Assembly: GCA_020853755.1 (NCBI GenBank)
Contig: JADYYG010000062.1
Location: 1 to 64,000 of the forward strand
Length of the DNA: 64,000 bases
From: Dehalococcoidia bacterium
GTDB lineage: Bacteria > Chloroflexota > Dehalococcoidia > Tepidiformales > Tepidiformaceae
Reading direction: 5' to 3'
Shown: in pieces, positions 43,806 to 55,925 of the stretch
Numbering within the stretch: position 1 is the first letter of the stretch
Layout of the letters: the number at the start of each line of letters is the position of its first letter
Made by a program: the position numbers and the translations under genes
The notes under the pieces: generated by a model
Told to the model about the DNA's origin: nothing
Database searches by the model: none
Seen by the model: the letters and a program-made list of their open reading frames with translations, nothing else

Positions 43806-44588
43806 CTACCGGTGGTACATCACCGCGCCGTCGCCGCCGCGGCGGAACATGATGACTTCGGCCATGATGCTGATCGCGATTTCCTCGGGCGTTTCGGCGC
43901 CGATGTTGAGGCCGATCGGCGTGCGCACGCGGTCCAATTCCGCCTGGTCGTATCCTTCCTCGGCGAGGTGCCGGAGGACAGTGCTGGTGCGCCGTTTCGA
44001 ACCAATCATGCCGAGGTACGCCGCGCCACGGCCGAGGCAGCGCCGCAGCGACAGTTCGTCCTGCTTGTGGCCTCGCGTGACGAGCGTGATGTAGGTCGCC
44101 GAGTTGATCGGGTAGCGGTCGAGGGCGGCCTCGTAGTCGTCGCAGAGGATCTCATCGGCCCAGGGGATGCGCTCGGCGTTGGCGAACTCCTCGCGGTCAT
44201 CGAGGACGGCGACGTGGAAGTCGACGAAGTCGGCCAGCTTCGCAAGTGCCCGGCCGATGTGTCCGCCGCCGACGATGAGGAAGACCGGCTTGGCTTCGAC
44301 CACTTCCATGTAGATGGCCGTCGCGCCGTGCACGACACGGTCGGTCAGGCCCTTGGGGGAGACGTAGAGCGTCTGGGTGATGTGGCGGGAGAAGGCCTCG
44401 GCGGCGAAGGCGGCAACCTGGTCGTCGAGGTCCACGTCACCGAGCGACCCCATGCGCTGGCCCGTGCGCTCGACAAGCATGCGGGCGCCCGCTTCGAGGG
44501 GCATCGGGCCTGGCTCGAGCACGGAGGTGAGGCAGACCGGCTCGCCACCTTCCGCGGCGATGAGCAGGCGTTTCGTAAGTTCGATCAC
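43806..44588 (-). CDS. XdhC/CoxI-family molybdenum-cofactor insertion protein
   Basis: 260 residues. An N-terminal XdhC/CoxI domain (LIAAEGGEPVCLTSVLEPGPMPLEAGARMLV) and a C-terminal Rossmann domain (FLIVGGGHIGRALAKLADFVDF, LVTRGHKQDELSLR, YLGMIGSKRRTSTVLRHL). These proteins deliver or sulfurate molybdenum cofactor for xanthine-dehydrogenase-type enzymes. The coxSLM operon starts 4.1 kb downstream, a plausible client. GTG 44588 is taken as start; no clear ribosome-binding site. Confidence 0.9.
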   Translation of the reverse strand: MIELTKRLLIAAEGGEPVCLTSVLEPGPMPLEAGARMLVERTGQRMGSLGDVDLDDQVAAFAAEAFSRHITQTLYVSPKGLTDRVVHGATAIYMEVVEAKPVFLIVGGGHIGRALAKLADFVDFHVAVLDDREEFANAERIPWADEILCDDYEAALDRYPINSATYITLVTRGHKQDELSLRRCLGRGAAYLGMIGSKRRTSTVLRHLAEEGYDQAELDRVRTPIGLNIGAETPEEIAISIMAEVIMFRRGGDGAVMYHR

Positions 44589-44689
44589 GGGACTGATGGT
44601 ACTCGAAGCGGGAGCGCCTTGCGGATGGCCGGCGCGGTGCACATTCGATTTCCCCGAACGCCGAAACCTGATACGGTACATGCTGACAA

Positions 44690-44900
44690 CTCAAGAGCCA
44701 GAGACCACAGGTCCCTCATGCGACCCGCCGTTTCGCCACGAAGCGCGGGAGGGATAAGCCGGAAACGGCGCCTGTCGAGGCAGAGATTCCAGCAGCGGCC
44801 ACGCGCCGTGCTGAGAACGTCCCTGCCGCCGTGCAGGGATTTTTGGTTTCCGGGCTCAACGCACCCGGGCCGGGTTCGCCCCGCCCCATTCGACATCGGA
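44690..44900 (+). ncRNA. Ribosomal L10-type leader with attenuator
   Basis: About 210 untranslated bases before rplJ, rich in potential stems. They end with TCCCTGC/GCAGGGA (44820-44826, 44833-44839) followed by five T, an intrinsic terminator inside the leader. rplJL operons are commonly controlled by L10(L12) binding to such a leader. The exact family consensus could not be checked. No gene is visible between 44589 and 44907. Confidence 0.6.
44820..44844 (+). terminator. Attenuator terminator in the rplJL leader
   Basis: A seven-base perfect stem, six-base loop and a T-run (44840-44844), 63 bases upstream of the rplJ start. Read-through must be regulated for rplJL expression if the promoter lies upstream. 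Confidence 0.65.
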
Positions 44901-44907
44901 GGTGGCT

Positions 44908-45435
44908 ATGCCGACTCCACGAAAAGAGGCGATGCTGGCCGACATCAAGGAGCGCATGGAGCGCGCCTCGATCGCAGTGAGTGCCGACTATCGTGGGCTC
45001 ACCGTTGCCCAACTCACCGAACTCCGCCGCGCCCTGCGCCCGGCCGGAGCGGAAGTGAAGGTGGTCAAGAACACCCTCGCCGGGATGGCCGCACGGGCCG
45101 CCGGCCGGGACAACATGGCCGAAATCGTGCAGGGGCCAACAGCCCTCGCCATCGGTTTCGGCGATCCGATCGCCCCCGTGAAGGCGCTCACCGAGCACCT
45201 GCGGGCGCGGCGTCTGAACATCGAAATCCACGGCGGCTGGCTCGAGGGGAAGGTCCTTTCCCGCGAGGAAGTCGAGAGCCTGGCTTCGATGCCGCCGAAG
45301 GAACAGCTGATCGCTGACGTGGTCGGCAAGCTCCAGAGCCCGCTGTACAACTTCGCGGGCCTGCTGCAGTCCACGTTCCGCAACTTCGCGGGCCTTGTCG
45401 AGGCGCGCGCCAACCAGCTCGAAGCAGCTGGCTAA
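44908..45435 (+). CDS. rplJ: Ribosomal protein L10 (uL10)
   Basis: 175 residues. Base of the L7/L12 stalk of the 50S subunit; N-terminus with [21 protein letters not shown] and [16 protein letters not shown]-terminal helix ([17 protein letters not shown]) that binds L12 dimers. ATG 44908 is five bases after GGAGG (44898-44902). rplL follows 19 bases later. rplK and rplA are not upstream and rpoB is not downstream, unlike the usual order. Confidence 0.96.
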   Translation: MPTPRKEAMLADIKERMERASIAVSADYRGLTVAQLTELRRALRPAGAEVKVVKNTLAGMAARAAGRDNMAEIVQGPTALAIGFGDPIAPVKALTEHLRARRLNIEIHGGWLEGKVLSREEVESLASMPPKEQLIADVVGKLQSPLYNFAGLLQSTFRNFAGLVEARANQLEAAG

Positions 45436-45454
45436 CCCCCAGAAGGAGAACCAA

Positions 45455-45844
45455 ATGGCCAAGGTTGAAGAAGCACTCGAAATCATCAAGGGGATGACCC
45501 TCCTCGAACTCCGCGACCTGAACAAGGCGATCGAGGAAGAGTTCGGCATCACGGCGGCTGCGCCGATGATGATGGCCGCCGGCCCTGCCGCTGGCGCCAC
45601 CCCCGCCGCCGCCGCCGCCGAGGAAGAGAAGACCGAGTTCAACGTCGTCCTCAAGAGCTTCGGCGACAACAAGATCAATGTGATCAAGGCGATCCGCGAA
45701 GTCGTCAGCGGCCTCGGCCTGAAGGAAGCCAAGGACCTCGTCGAGGCCGCCCCCGCCAAGGTGAAGGAAGGCATCGGTAAGGAAGAAGCCGAGTCGATCA
45801 AGGCGAAGCTGACCGAAGCCGGCGCCACCGTCGACATCGAGTAA
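45455..45844 (+). CDS. rplL: Ribosomal protein L7/L12 (bL12)
   Basis: 129 residues. N-terminal dimerisation part ([29 protein letters not shown] split across the helix), Ala/Pro hinge, and C-terminal factor-binding domain ([38 protein letters not shown]). Recruits translation factors. AAGGAG is at 45443-45448, and a terminator follows at 45870. Confidence 0.97.
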   Translation: MAKVEEALEIIKGMTLLELRDLNKAIEEEFGITAAAPMMMAAGPAAGATPAAAAAEEEKTEFNVVLKSFGDNKINVIKAIREVVSGLGLKEAKDLVEAAPAKVKEGIGKEEAESIKAKLTEAGATVDIE

Positions 45845-45869
45845 TCAGCGCTGCTGCGCGAACACAAGG

Positions 45870-45894
45870 GGCCCCTCTTCCGAGGGGCCTTTTT
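45870..45894 (+). terminator. Rho-independent terminator of rplJL
   Basis: GGCCCCTC (45870-45877) pairs with GAGGGGCC (45882-45889), loop TTCC, then TTTTT. It starts 25 bases after the rplL stop. Confidence 0.9.
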
Positions 45895-45906
45895 CATGCC
45901 CGGCGG

Positions 45907-48072
<2,166 letters not shown>

Positions 48073-48250
48073 ACGCGAACCCCGGGCCTGGCGGCGGCGC
48101 AGATGAGGGTGAATTGCGGCATCGGAATCCTCGTTCCCTACCCTAGCGAACCCGGCGCGGGTCCGCGACCGGCAAGGGTTCGTTACCGGGGGGCTGGCAT
48201 TCCTCGGATGACGGCGTAGACTTCGCGCCTCACCACCGCTGGGAGGTTCC

Positions 48251-48694
48251 ATGGAAGTTTCGGGCGATCACAAGTTCGCTGCGCCCCGGGCCGCCGTCTG
48301 GGCGGCGCTGCTTGACCCGCGCGCGCTCCAGGCATCAATCCCGGGTTGCGAGAAGTTCGAGGAGGTGGCGCCGCAATCGTACGACCTCGTCATCAAGGTC
48401 GGTATCGCCGCCATCAAGGGCACGTACGCTGGCAACGTGACGGTCACCGACCCGGTCGATGGCGAATCGTACCGGCTGGTGGTCGACGGGCGCGGCAAAC
48501 CGGGCAGCGTCCAGGGCGCGGCGACACTCACACTCATCGACGATGCCGGCGGCACGCTGGTGAAGTACCTCGGGGACGTCAAAGCGCAGGGCGCCATCGC
48601 CCGGCTCGGCAGCCGCCTCCTCGGCGGCGCGGCAAAGCTCATGATTGGCCAGTTTATGAAGGCCATGGAAAAACAGGTAGAAGCGCGGAGCTGA
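48251..48694 (+). CDS. coxG: CoxG-like SRPBCC-fold protein
   Basis: 147 residues. The CoxG family pattern: N-terminal [75 protein letters not shown] at the end. CoxG helps anchor or assemble CO-dehydrogenase-type enzymes at the membrane. GGGAGG lies five bases before the ATG. It is 37 bases upstream of coxS. The 178-base gap to glgX includes a seven-base inverted repeat (CGAACCC at 48147, GGGTTCG at 48176). Confidence 0.9.
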   Translation: MEVSGDHKFAAPRAAVWAALLDPRALQASIPGCEKFEEVAPQSYDLVIKVGIAAIKGTYAGNVTVTDPVDGESYRLVVDGRGKPGSVQGAATLTLIDDAGGTLVKYLGDVKAQGAIARLGSRLLGGAAKLMIGQFMKAMEKQVEARS

Positions 48695-48731
48695 CCGCTC
48701 CCAGCACCATCACAACGAGGAGGCTCTTGTC

Positions 48732-49202
<471 letters not shown>

Positions 49203-49206
49203 GGCG

Positions 49207-51582
49207 ATGGCAATCATCACACCGAAGATGATCGGCGAGCGCGTGAAGCGCCGCGAAGATCCGCGCCTCATCCAGGGCCGCGCCACCTACGTCGACGACA
49301 TCAAGATTGCGGGGATGCTCCACCTGGCCTTCCGGCGGAGCGACATCGCCCACGGCATCATCAAGAGCATCGACGTCTCGGCAGCGCAGGCCATGCCCGG
49401 CGTCGAACTCGTGATCACCGGCGCGGAGCTGAAAGAGTTCCTCCCGCCGATGCCGATCGGGACGCCATTCCCGTCGCCAGACCATTACTCCGTTGCGGTG
49501 GACCGGGTGCGCTACCAGGGCGAACCAGTCGCCGTAGTCGTTGCCGCCGACCGCTACCTCGCGCGCGACGCAGCTGACGCCATCGAGATCGAGTACGAAC
49601 CGCTCCCGGCGGTGATCGACCCGGAGCGCGCCATGACCGGTGAGCCGGCGATCGTCCACGAAGCGTTCGCGAACAACCTTGCGGTGCCCTACGTGCCCGG
49701 CGGCACCGGCTTCGACCCCGTTGCCGGGACCGTCGACAACACGGCCGTGGACAAGGCGTTCGCGGAAGCCGACTTCGTGCTCTCCCAGCGCATGCTGAAC
49801 CAGCGGCTCGCGCCGACCGCGATGGAGCCCCGCGGTGTGGTCGCCCACTACGAGCCGGGCAAGGAGCACCTGACGATCTGGAGTTCGACCCAGAACCCGC
49901 ACATCCTGAAGACGTTCGTGGCAGCCCTGACGGGGACGCCAGACAACCAGGTCCGCGCCATCGCGCCCGAGGTCGGCGGCGGCTTCGGCTGCAAGATCAA
50001 CATCTACGGTGAGGACTACGTCGCGGCGGCGCTTTCGAAGAAGCTGGGCAAGCCCCTGAAGTGGATCGAAGACCGCTCGGAGGCCTTCCAGGCCACGATC
50101 CACGGCCGTGACATCCTCGCCTACGTCGACATCGCCGGGAAGAACGACGGGCGGGTGACGGGCCTCAAGATCAAGCTCATCGCCGATATCGGCGCGTACA
50201 ACATGATCCTGACCGCGGCCATCCCGACGCTGACGATGCTCATGCTCAACGGCACCTACGATATCCCGGCCATCCGCGCCGAGTTGACCGAGGTGTTCAC
50301 GAACAAGATGCCAACCGACGCCTACCGGGGTGCGGGCCGGCCGGAGGGCGCCTACTTCGTGGAACGGGCGATGGACATGGTGGCCCGCCACCTCAACATG
50401 GACCCGGCCGAAGTGAAGCGGAAGAACTTCATCAAGGCCGACCAGTTTCCGTTCGCCACCCAGATGGGCGCGGTGTACGACTCCGGCGACTACGAAAAGA
50501 CCCTGGACCTCGCGCTGAAGAACGCGAAGTGGGAGGAACTGAAGGCCGAACGCGACCGGATGCGCGCCGATGGCCGCATCGTCGGCATCGGGCTTTCGTT
50601 CTACGTCGAAGTCTGCGGGCTTGGCCCTTCGGCTTCGCTGCCAACCGGCGGCTGGGAGTACTCGAGCGTGACAGTGGAGCGCAGCGGCAAGATCACGGCG
50701 ACCACCGGGGCTTCGCCGCACGGCCAGGGCAACGAGACCACGTTCTCGCAGATGCTCTCCGACCAGTTCGGCATCCCGATGGGCGATATCACCATCCTCC
50801 ACGGCGACACCGGCGTGGTGAAGCAGGGCATCGGCACCTTCGGCAGCCGCTCGCAGGCGGTTGGCGGCACCGCCCTGCTCAAGGCAGGTGAGAAGGTGAA
50901 AGACAAGATGGCCCGCTTCGCCGCCGCACTCCTCAACCCGAACGAGGAGACCGACACCTCGAACATGGTGTTCGCCGAGGGACGGATCTCGTTCAAGGAC
51001 GCGCCGGGCCAGTCGGTGGGCTTTTCCGATGTCGCGGCCTATGCCTACGTGCCGGTGCCGCTCCCGGCGGGCATGGAGCCGGGGCTTTCGGACCAGGCTT
51101 TCTTCGAACCCGCGAACAACACCTACCCGTACGGCGCCCACATCGCGATGCTCGAAATCGACCGGGAGACAGGCGAACCGAGGCTCCTCAAGATGCTCGC
51201 CGTCGATGATGCGGGGACGATCATCAATCCGCTCATCGTCGAGGGGCAGCTGCATGGCGGGCTCGCCCAGGGCATCGGCCAGGCGATGATCGAAGAGGTG
51301 GTGTACGACGAAGACGGCCAGCTCATCACCGGTTCGTTCATGGACTACGCCATCCCGCGGGCGACGGACTTCCCGTGGTTCGAACTGGACAAGACGGTCA
51401 CGCCGACGCCGGTGAACCCGCTCGGCGCGAAGGGCGTCGGCGAAGCGGGGACGCTCGGCTCAACGCCGTGCATCGTCAACGCGGCGGTCGACGCACTCAG
51501 CCCGTTCGGCGTGAAGCACATCGACATGATGCTCCGGCCGGAGAAGCTCTGGCGCATCATCAACGAGGGGGCGACAGGATGA
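49207..51582 (+). CDS. CoxL-type molybdopterin large subunit, form II
   Basis: 791 residues, full length, xanthine-dehydrogenase superfamily. The active-site motif is AYRGAGR (residues 372-378). Form I carbon-monoxide dehydrogenases instead have AYxCSFR, so this is form II, whose substrate is not generally CO. The catalytic glutamate is in GVGEAG (Glu746). EVGGGFGCKINIYGED, HGQGNETTFSQ and GTFGSRS are further cofactor-binding segments. Gene order S-L-M and the overlapping start of CoxM match form II operons. Oxidation of an aldehyde or heteroaromatic compound is as likely as CO oxidation. Confidence 0.93.
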   Translation: MAIITPKMIGERVKRREDPRLIQGRATYVDDIKIAGMLHLAFRRSDIAHGIIKSIDVSAAQAMPGVELVITGAELKEFLPPMPIGTPFPSPDHYSVAVDRVRYQGEPVAVVVAADRYLARDAADAIEIEYEPLPAVIDPERAMTGEPAIVHEAFANNLAVPYVPGGTGFDPVAGTVDNTAVDKAFAEADFVLSQRMLNQRLAPTAMEPRGVVAHYEPGKEHLTIWSSTQNPHILKTFVAALTGTPDNQVRAIAPEVGGGFGCKINIYGEDYVAAALSKKLGKPLKWIEDRSEAFQATIHGRDILAYVDIAGKNDGRVTGLKIKLIADIGAYNMILTAAIPTLTMLMLNGTYDIPAIRAELTEVFTNKMPTDAYRGAGRPEGAYFVERAMDMVARHLNMDPAEVKRKNFIKADQFPFATQMGAVYDSGDYEKTLDLALKNAKWEELKAERDRMRADGRIVGIGLSFYVEVCGLGPSASLPTGGWEYSSVTVERSGKITATTGASPHGQGNETTFSQMLSDQFGIPMGDITILHGDTGVVKQGIGTFGSRSQAVGGTALLKAGEKVKDKMARFAAALLNPNEETDTSNMVFAEGRISFKDAPGQSVGFSDVAAYAYVPVPLPAGMEPGLSDQAFFEPANNTYPYGAHIAMLEIDRETGEPRLLKMLAVDDAGTIINPLIVEGQLHGGLAQGIGQAMIEEVVYDEDGQLITGSFMDYAIPRATDFPWFELDKTVTPTPVNPLGAKGVGEAGTLGSTPCIVNAAVDALSPFGVKHIDMMLRPEKLWRIINEGATG

Positions 51583-52430
51583 TCCCGGAAGAGTTCGAGT
51601 ACAAGCGCGCGGCCACGCTCGACGAGGCCATTTCGCTCATGCAGTCCTCCGGCGGCGAAGGGAAGTTCCTCGCCGGGGGGCACAGCCTCATCCCGCTGAT
51701 GAAACTGCGGCTCAGCGAGCCGGGGGTGCTTATCGATATCTCGCGGATCCCGCAGATCAACGGCATCACCGACCAGAACGGCAAGGTGCAGGTTGGCGCC
51801 GCCACAACCCATGCCGAAGTCGTCAGTTCGGACCTGATTCGGCGGGTTTGCCCGGTGGTGGCCGAGTGCGCCGCCGAAATCGGCGACCCCCAGGTGCGGA
51901 ACCGCGGGACGATGGGCGGCTCGCTCGCCCACTCCGACCCCTCGGCCGACTATCCGGCAGTGATGGTGGCCCTCGACGCCGAAATCCACCTGAAGGGCCC
52001 GGGCGGCTGGCGCGCGGTCAAGGCCGGCGACTTCTTCCAGGGCATGTTCACCGTGGACATGGCCGAGGACGAAATCATCGCCGGCATCCAGCTTCCGCCT
52101 GCGCAACACGCCGCCTACGTGAAGCTCCACCAGCGAGCTTCGCACTACGCCATCGTCGGCATCGCCGCCGTTCTGGAGATGGATGGGCGCACCTGCACAT
52201 CTGCGCGGATCGGCATTACCGGGGCTTCGACGCATGCCCAGCGGCTCACGAATGTGGAAGCGGCGCTGGCGGGCAAGGAGCTGACCCAGGCGAACATCGA
52301 CGCAGCCGCCGCCATCGCGGATGCAGGCCTCGAAGACGTGAACAGCGATATCCACGCCTCCGAGGCCTACCGCCGGGCAATGGTGAAAGTGTTCACCCGG
52401 CGAGCGATCGAGCGGGCAGCCAGCCGCTAA
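51579..52430 (+). CDS. coxM: CoxM-type FAD-binding medium subunit
   Basis: 283 residues. FAD-binding PCMH fold with AGGHSLIPLMKLR for the pyrophosphate and RNRGTMGGSLAHSDPSADYP for the flavin. Completes the CoxSLM heterotrimer. ATG 51579 overlaps the coxL stop (ATGA). A hairpin terminator follows the stop. Confidence 0.95.
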   Translation: MIPEEFEYKRAATLDEAISLMQSSGGEGKFLAGGHSLIPLMKLRLSEPGVLIDISRIPQINGITDQNGKVQVGAATTHAEVVSSDLIRRVCPVVAECAAEIGDPQVRNRGTMGGSLAHSDPSADYPAVMVALDAEIHLKGPGGWRAVKAGDFFQGMFTVDMAEDEIIAGIQLPPAQHAAYVKLHQRASHYAIVGIAAVLEMDGRTCTSARIGITGASTHAQRLTNVEAALAGKELTQANIDAAAAIADAGLEDVNSDIHASEAYRRAMVKVFTRRAIERAASR

Positions 52431-52453
52431 TCGGCACGCCCACAAACCAACGG

Positions 52454-52478
52454 GAGGCCCGCCGATTTGGCGGGCCTC
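52454..52478 (+). terminator. Terminator-like hairpin after coxM
   Basis: A 10-bp perfect stem (52454-52463 with 52469-52478) around GATTT, 23 bases after the coxM stop. Only TGGCGTTTC follows, so the T-tract is weak. Confidence 0.65.
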
Positions 52479-52525
52479 TGGCGTTTCACCGGGAACAAAG
52501 CCGCACCCGCCGGCGTTTGAAGAGT

Positions 52526-53176
52526 ATGCGGGTCATGTGCGGGTTGCTACTCCTCGGCGTGCTCGTCAGTGCGATCCTGGCGGCCAGTCCTCGGGCTGCT
52601 CACGCCTGCAGTTGTCCCGACTGCGACTCAGTGCGCGACTCGGAAGTAATTGTGGCCGGAGTCATCACCGGATGGACGCGCGCCGCAGGTCAGCCGTCGC
52701 AGTCCGGCGAAATCCCAATCGACGTGCAGATTGCCGTCACCGAGGTGTGGAAAGGCGCCGCTGGTTCGACCGTTACGCTCCACGACCCGGCCAGCCTCGT
52801 GAACCTCAACTATGCGGCCACGGACGCCCCGGAGAAACTCGCGTGGATGGGTGGCGCAGGCGGCTGCCAGGCGTTCACGAGCGACCCTGCCGGGAAGTTC
52901 GTCATCCTCGGATTCGTTCGTACGGGTGAAACCGCGAACCGCGTCTTCGGCCCGGCCCTTTTCTTCATCGGCGCAGCACCGGAAGCCGAGCAGTATGACC
53001 ACGCCATAGCGCGCCTCTCCGCGAACCTTGCTCCCCGCGCACCCGACGCGGGCAACACCAGGGCGGCAACCGCCAGCGGCAGCGGCTCGGACGACTGGAT
53101 GTATATCACGGCGATTGGCGGCGGGGCGCTGCTCTTCACGCTCGTCGTCCTCCTCTGCGTTGGCCGGCCGCGCTGA
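52526..53176 (+). CDS. Secreted TIMP/NTR-like protein with C-terminal membrane helix
   Basis: 216 residues. Signal peptide ending AAHA, then the mature protein begins CSCPDCDSVRDSEVIVAGVI. The N-terminal Cys-x-Cys after the cleavage site, the VTEVWKGAAGSTVTL strand and two later cysteines fit the bacterial netrin/TIMP-like pattern. The protein ends with a hydrophobic helix (MYITAIGGGALLFTLVVLLCV) and GRPR. Animal TIMPs inhibit matrix metalloproteases through that N-terminal Cys-x-Cys. Whether this protein inhibits anything is unknown. ATG 52526 gives the signal peptide directly. Confidence 0.65.
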   Translation: MRVMCGLLLLGVLVSAILAASPRAAHACSCPDCDSVRDSEVIVAGVITGWTRAAGQPSQSGEIPIDVQIAVTEVWKGAAGSTVTLHDPASLVNLNYAATDAPEKLAWMGGAGGCQAFTSDPAGKFVILGFVRTGETANRVFGPALFFIGAAPEAEQYDHAIARLSANLAPRAPDAGNTRAATASGSGSDDWMYITAIGGGALLFTLVVLLCVGRPR

Positions 53177-53244
53177 GGCAACGTTCACGCACGCGTGAGG
53201 TTTCCCGCGTACAATCCCGCCTCATCTTCAATCGAGGCAAAGCC

Positions 53245-54009
53245 ATGCCCACCACCACCGACAAGTACGAGGGGATGATCGCGGAAAGTGTCTCCATCCC
53301 CGGCCATAACGGCGACATGATCCACGCCTACTACGCCCGCCCCATCGGCGATGGCCCGTTCCCGGGCATCGTCTGGGTCCACCACTTCCCCGGCTGGGAC
53401 GAATGGTCGAAGGAGGTCAGCCGGAAGCTGGCCTACCACGGCTACGCCGTCGTTGCGCCGGACCTCTACTGCCGGGTGGACCATGGCTCGCCCGAGGACG
53501 TGGCCGTGAAGATTCGCGGCCAGGGCGGCGTGCCCGACCCCCAGGTAGTCGGCGACGCGGCAGCCTGCCGGGACTTCCTGCGCGCCCAGGCGAATTCGAA
53601 CGGTAAGGTCGGCGTCATCGGCACCTGTTCGGGCGGACGGCACGCGGTGCTCGCAGCCAGTTGCGCGCCGGGGTTCGATGCCTGCGTCGACCTCTGGGGC
53701 GGCGGCGTTGTGATGCGGCCCGAGGACCTGACCGAGATGCGCCCGGTTTCGCCGGTTGACTACACGAAGCAGCTCGACTGCGCGCTCCTCGGCCTCTTCG
53801 GCAACGACGACCGCGCCCCAACGCCGGAACAGGTCGACGTCCACGAAGCGGCGCTCAAGCAGCACGGCAGGGAGTACGAGTTCCACCGCTACGACGGCGC
53901 AGGGCACGGCTTCTTCTACTACGACCGGCCCCAGGCCTACCGCGCCGAACAGGCGGTCGACGGCTGGAACAAGGTGCTCGATTTCTTCGCCCGAAAGCTG
54001 GGGAGCTGA
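53245..54009 (+). CDS. Dienelactone hydrolase family protein
   Basis: 254 residues. Alpha/beta hydrolase with a Cys nucleophile in GTCSGG (Cys128), Asp in GNDDRAPT and His in GAGHGF, the dienelactone hydrolase triad. The family hydrolyses lactones and esters in aromatic degradation and related pathways. The next small gene starts 3 bases after its stop, so they form an operon. The physiological substrate is unknown. Confidence 0.9.
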   Translation: MPTTTDKYEGMIAESVSIPGHNGDMIHAYYARPIGDGPFPGIVWVHHFPGWDEWSKEVSRKLAYHGYAVVAPDLYCRVDHGSPEDVAVKIRGQGGVPDPQVVGDAAACRDFLRAQANSNGKVGVIGTCSGGRHAVLAASCAPGFDACVDLWGGGVVMRPEDLTEMRPVSPVDYTKQLDCALLGLFGNDDRAPTPEQVDVHEAALKQHGREYEFHRYDGAGHGFFYYDRPQAYRAEQAVDGWNKVLDFFARKLGS

Positions 54010-54011
54010 CC

Positions 54012-54275
54012 ATGTGCGCAAACATCGTCGAAAAGACCGCAGTCTCCGGCAGCGGGAAGGGCCTGACCGGCTGGTTCACCCTCACAGAAGCGGCGGTCAG
54101 CTATGACCACCCCTTCCACGTGGACCTCGAACACGCGCTCAACATCGACTTCGTGAACGAAGCGGCCGGGCCCGGAGCGCGCGTTTCGGTCGAGTTGACG
54201 CTCGAAGCGGCGCGTGCGCTTTCGACGGCGCTGTTGACCGCAGTCGAGCGTGCGGAGGCGTATGAAGCGCAGTAA
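54012..54275 (+). CDS. Small conserved protein, resembles DUF6295
   Basis: 87 residues, no signal or membrane helix. The sequence MCANIVEKTAVSGSGKG..., GWFTLTEAAVSYDHPFHV, EHALNIDFVNEAAGPGARV and VELTLEAARALSTALL matches my recollection of a small family called DUF6295 in actinobacteria and relatives. Function unknown. It follows the dienelactone hydrolase gene with 2 bases between and precedes the GMC gene. Confidence 0.7.
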   Translation: MCANIVEKTAVSGSGKGLTGWFTLTEAAVSYDHPFHVDLEHALNIDFVNEAAGPGARVSVELTLEAARALSTALLTAVERAEAYEAQ

Positions 54276-54320
54276 ACGGGCGTCGCGTCCCGTCGTGCGC
54301 CTCCTGTATCATCCCGGCCC

Positions 54321-55925
54321 GTGACCAACGAGCCTGTGGGAGTCCTCATCATCGGCGCGGGCGCTTCAGGCGGGGCGTTCGCGTGGAGCATCGCCGACCT
54401 CGGCACGAGCGTCCTCTGCCTCGAACAGGGGCCGTGGATGCACCAGCGGGACTACCCCACGAACTTCATGGACTGGGAGACGCGCGCGTCCGGCCCCTTC
54501 GCGCCGAACCCGAACGTCCGCCGGCTCGCCCAGGACTACCCGGTCAACGATTCGGAGTCGCCGATTCAGCCGCTGATGTTCAACGCGGTTGGCGGCAGCA
54601 CGATCCTCTGGGCGGCCCATTTCCCTCGGTTCACGCCGGGCGACTTCCGCGTCCGCACCGAGGACGGCGTCGCGGACGACTGGCCGATTTCGTACGAGAC
54701 GCTGGAGCCGTTCTACACCCCGAACGACCGGATGATGGGCGTCTCCGGGCTCGCCGGGGATCCGGCCTATCCGTACCACGAGCCGCCGCTTCCGCCGCTG
54801 CCCCTTGGCGCGACCGGGAATGTGGTCGCCCGTGGATTCGAACGGCTGGGCTGGCACTGGTGGCCGTCAGACAGCGCCATCATCTCGCAGGAGTACGGGG
54901 GCAGGGCGCCGTGCATCAACCTCGGGGCCTGCGGCAGCGGCTGCACCCAGGGGGCGAAGGCCAGCACCGACATCACCTACTGGCCGCTGGCCGAACGCAA
55001 GGGCGTCCAATTGCGCACGAACTGCCGGGTCAAGGAGATCACCGTCTCGGAGAACGGCCTCGCCGACGGTGTCCTCTACTACGACGCCGACGGAGTGCTG
55101 CAGGAGCAGAAGGCCGAGGTCGTCGTGCTGGCCTGCAACGGCATCGGAACGCCGCGGCTCCTCCTCAATTCCAGGAGCGAACGGTTCCCCGATGGCCTCG
55201 CCAACAGCAGCGGACTCGTCGGCAAGAACCTGATGTTCCACCCATACGCGTTGATCCGCGGGATTTTCGAAGAGAACCTCAACAGCCGGCGCGGCCCCAC
55301 GGGTTGCACGTTCTGGAGTCACGAGTTCTACAAGACGGACCGTTCGCGCGGTTTCGTCCGCGGCTATTCGTACGAAGGCTCGCGCGGCGGAGGGCCGGGC
55401 ATGAGCGCCGTCTGGGGCATGGCCACCGGCCGGATCCCGTGGGGCGAGGGGCACCACGAGGCCTACGCGAGGGTGAACGGCCACGTCGCCGGGATGGTCG
55501 CGATCACGGAAGACCTCCCGGACGAGGCGAACACCGTGACGCTGGACCCTGTCCTCACCGACGCGAACGGCATCCCGGCGCCGAAGGTCACCTACACGCT
55601 GAGCGAAAACAGCCGACGCCAGCTCGCGCACGCGGTGGACCGTGGGACCGAGGCCTTGAAGGCAGCCGGGGCAGTTGATGTGCAGGCCGACCCATTGATG
55701 CGCACCGCGGGCTGGCACCTGATGGGCACCGCGCGCATGGGAACCGACCCGGCCCGCTCGGTAGTCAACGAGTGGGGCCGCGCGCACGACGTGAAGAACC
55801 TGTTCATCATCGACGGCAGCATCTTCGTGACATCGGCAGGTGTGAACCCAACATCGACCATCCAGGCGCTGGCGCTGTACATCGCCGATTCGATCAAGAA
55901 GAACGTCGGGGAGCTGTTCGCATGA
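54321..55925 (+). CDS. GMC-family FAD oxidoreductase
   Basis: 534 residues. FAD-binding GAGASGGAFAW at the N-terminus, LEQGPWMHQRDYP, GGSTILWAAHFPRF and the C-terminal GWHLMGTARMG with SVVNEWGRAHDVKNLFIIDGS. Members oxidise alcohols or sugars using an active-site His pair. Four cysteines in CINLGACGSGCTQGAK recall the gluconate/choline-type group that works with small electron-transfer subunits. GTG 54321 is the only start giving the FAD loop at the N-terminus. The stop overlaps the next start (ATGA). Confidence 0.9.
   Translation: MTNEPVGVLIIGAGASGGAFAWSIADLGTSVLCLEQGPWMHQRDYPTNFMDWETRASGPFAPNPNVRRLAQDYPVNDSESPIQPLMFNAVGGSTILWAAHFPRFTPGDFRVRTEDGVADDWPISYETLEPFYTPNDRMMGVSGLAGDPAYPYHEPPLPPLPLGATGNVVARGFERLGWHWWPSDSAIISQEYGGRAPCINLGACGSGCTQGAKASTDITYWPLAERKGVQLRTNCRVKEITVSENGLADGVLYYDADGVLQEQKAEVVVLACNGIGTPRLLLNSRSERFPDGLANSSGLVGKNLMFHPYALIRGIFEENLNSRRGPTGCTFWSHEFYKTDRSRGFVRGYSYEGSRGGGPGMSAVWGMATGRIPWGEGHHEAYARVNGHVAGMVAITEDLPDEANTVTLDPVLTDANGIPAPKVTYTLSENSRRQLAHAVDRGTEALKAAGAVDVQADPLMRTAGWHLMGTARMGTDPARSVVNEWGRAHDVKNLFIIDGSIFVTSAGVNPTSTIQALALYIADSIKKNVGELFA

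Noticed and set aside
49207-51582. True (form I) carbon-monoxide dehydrogenase
   Set aside because: The active-site motif is AYRGAGR, not AYxCSFR.
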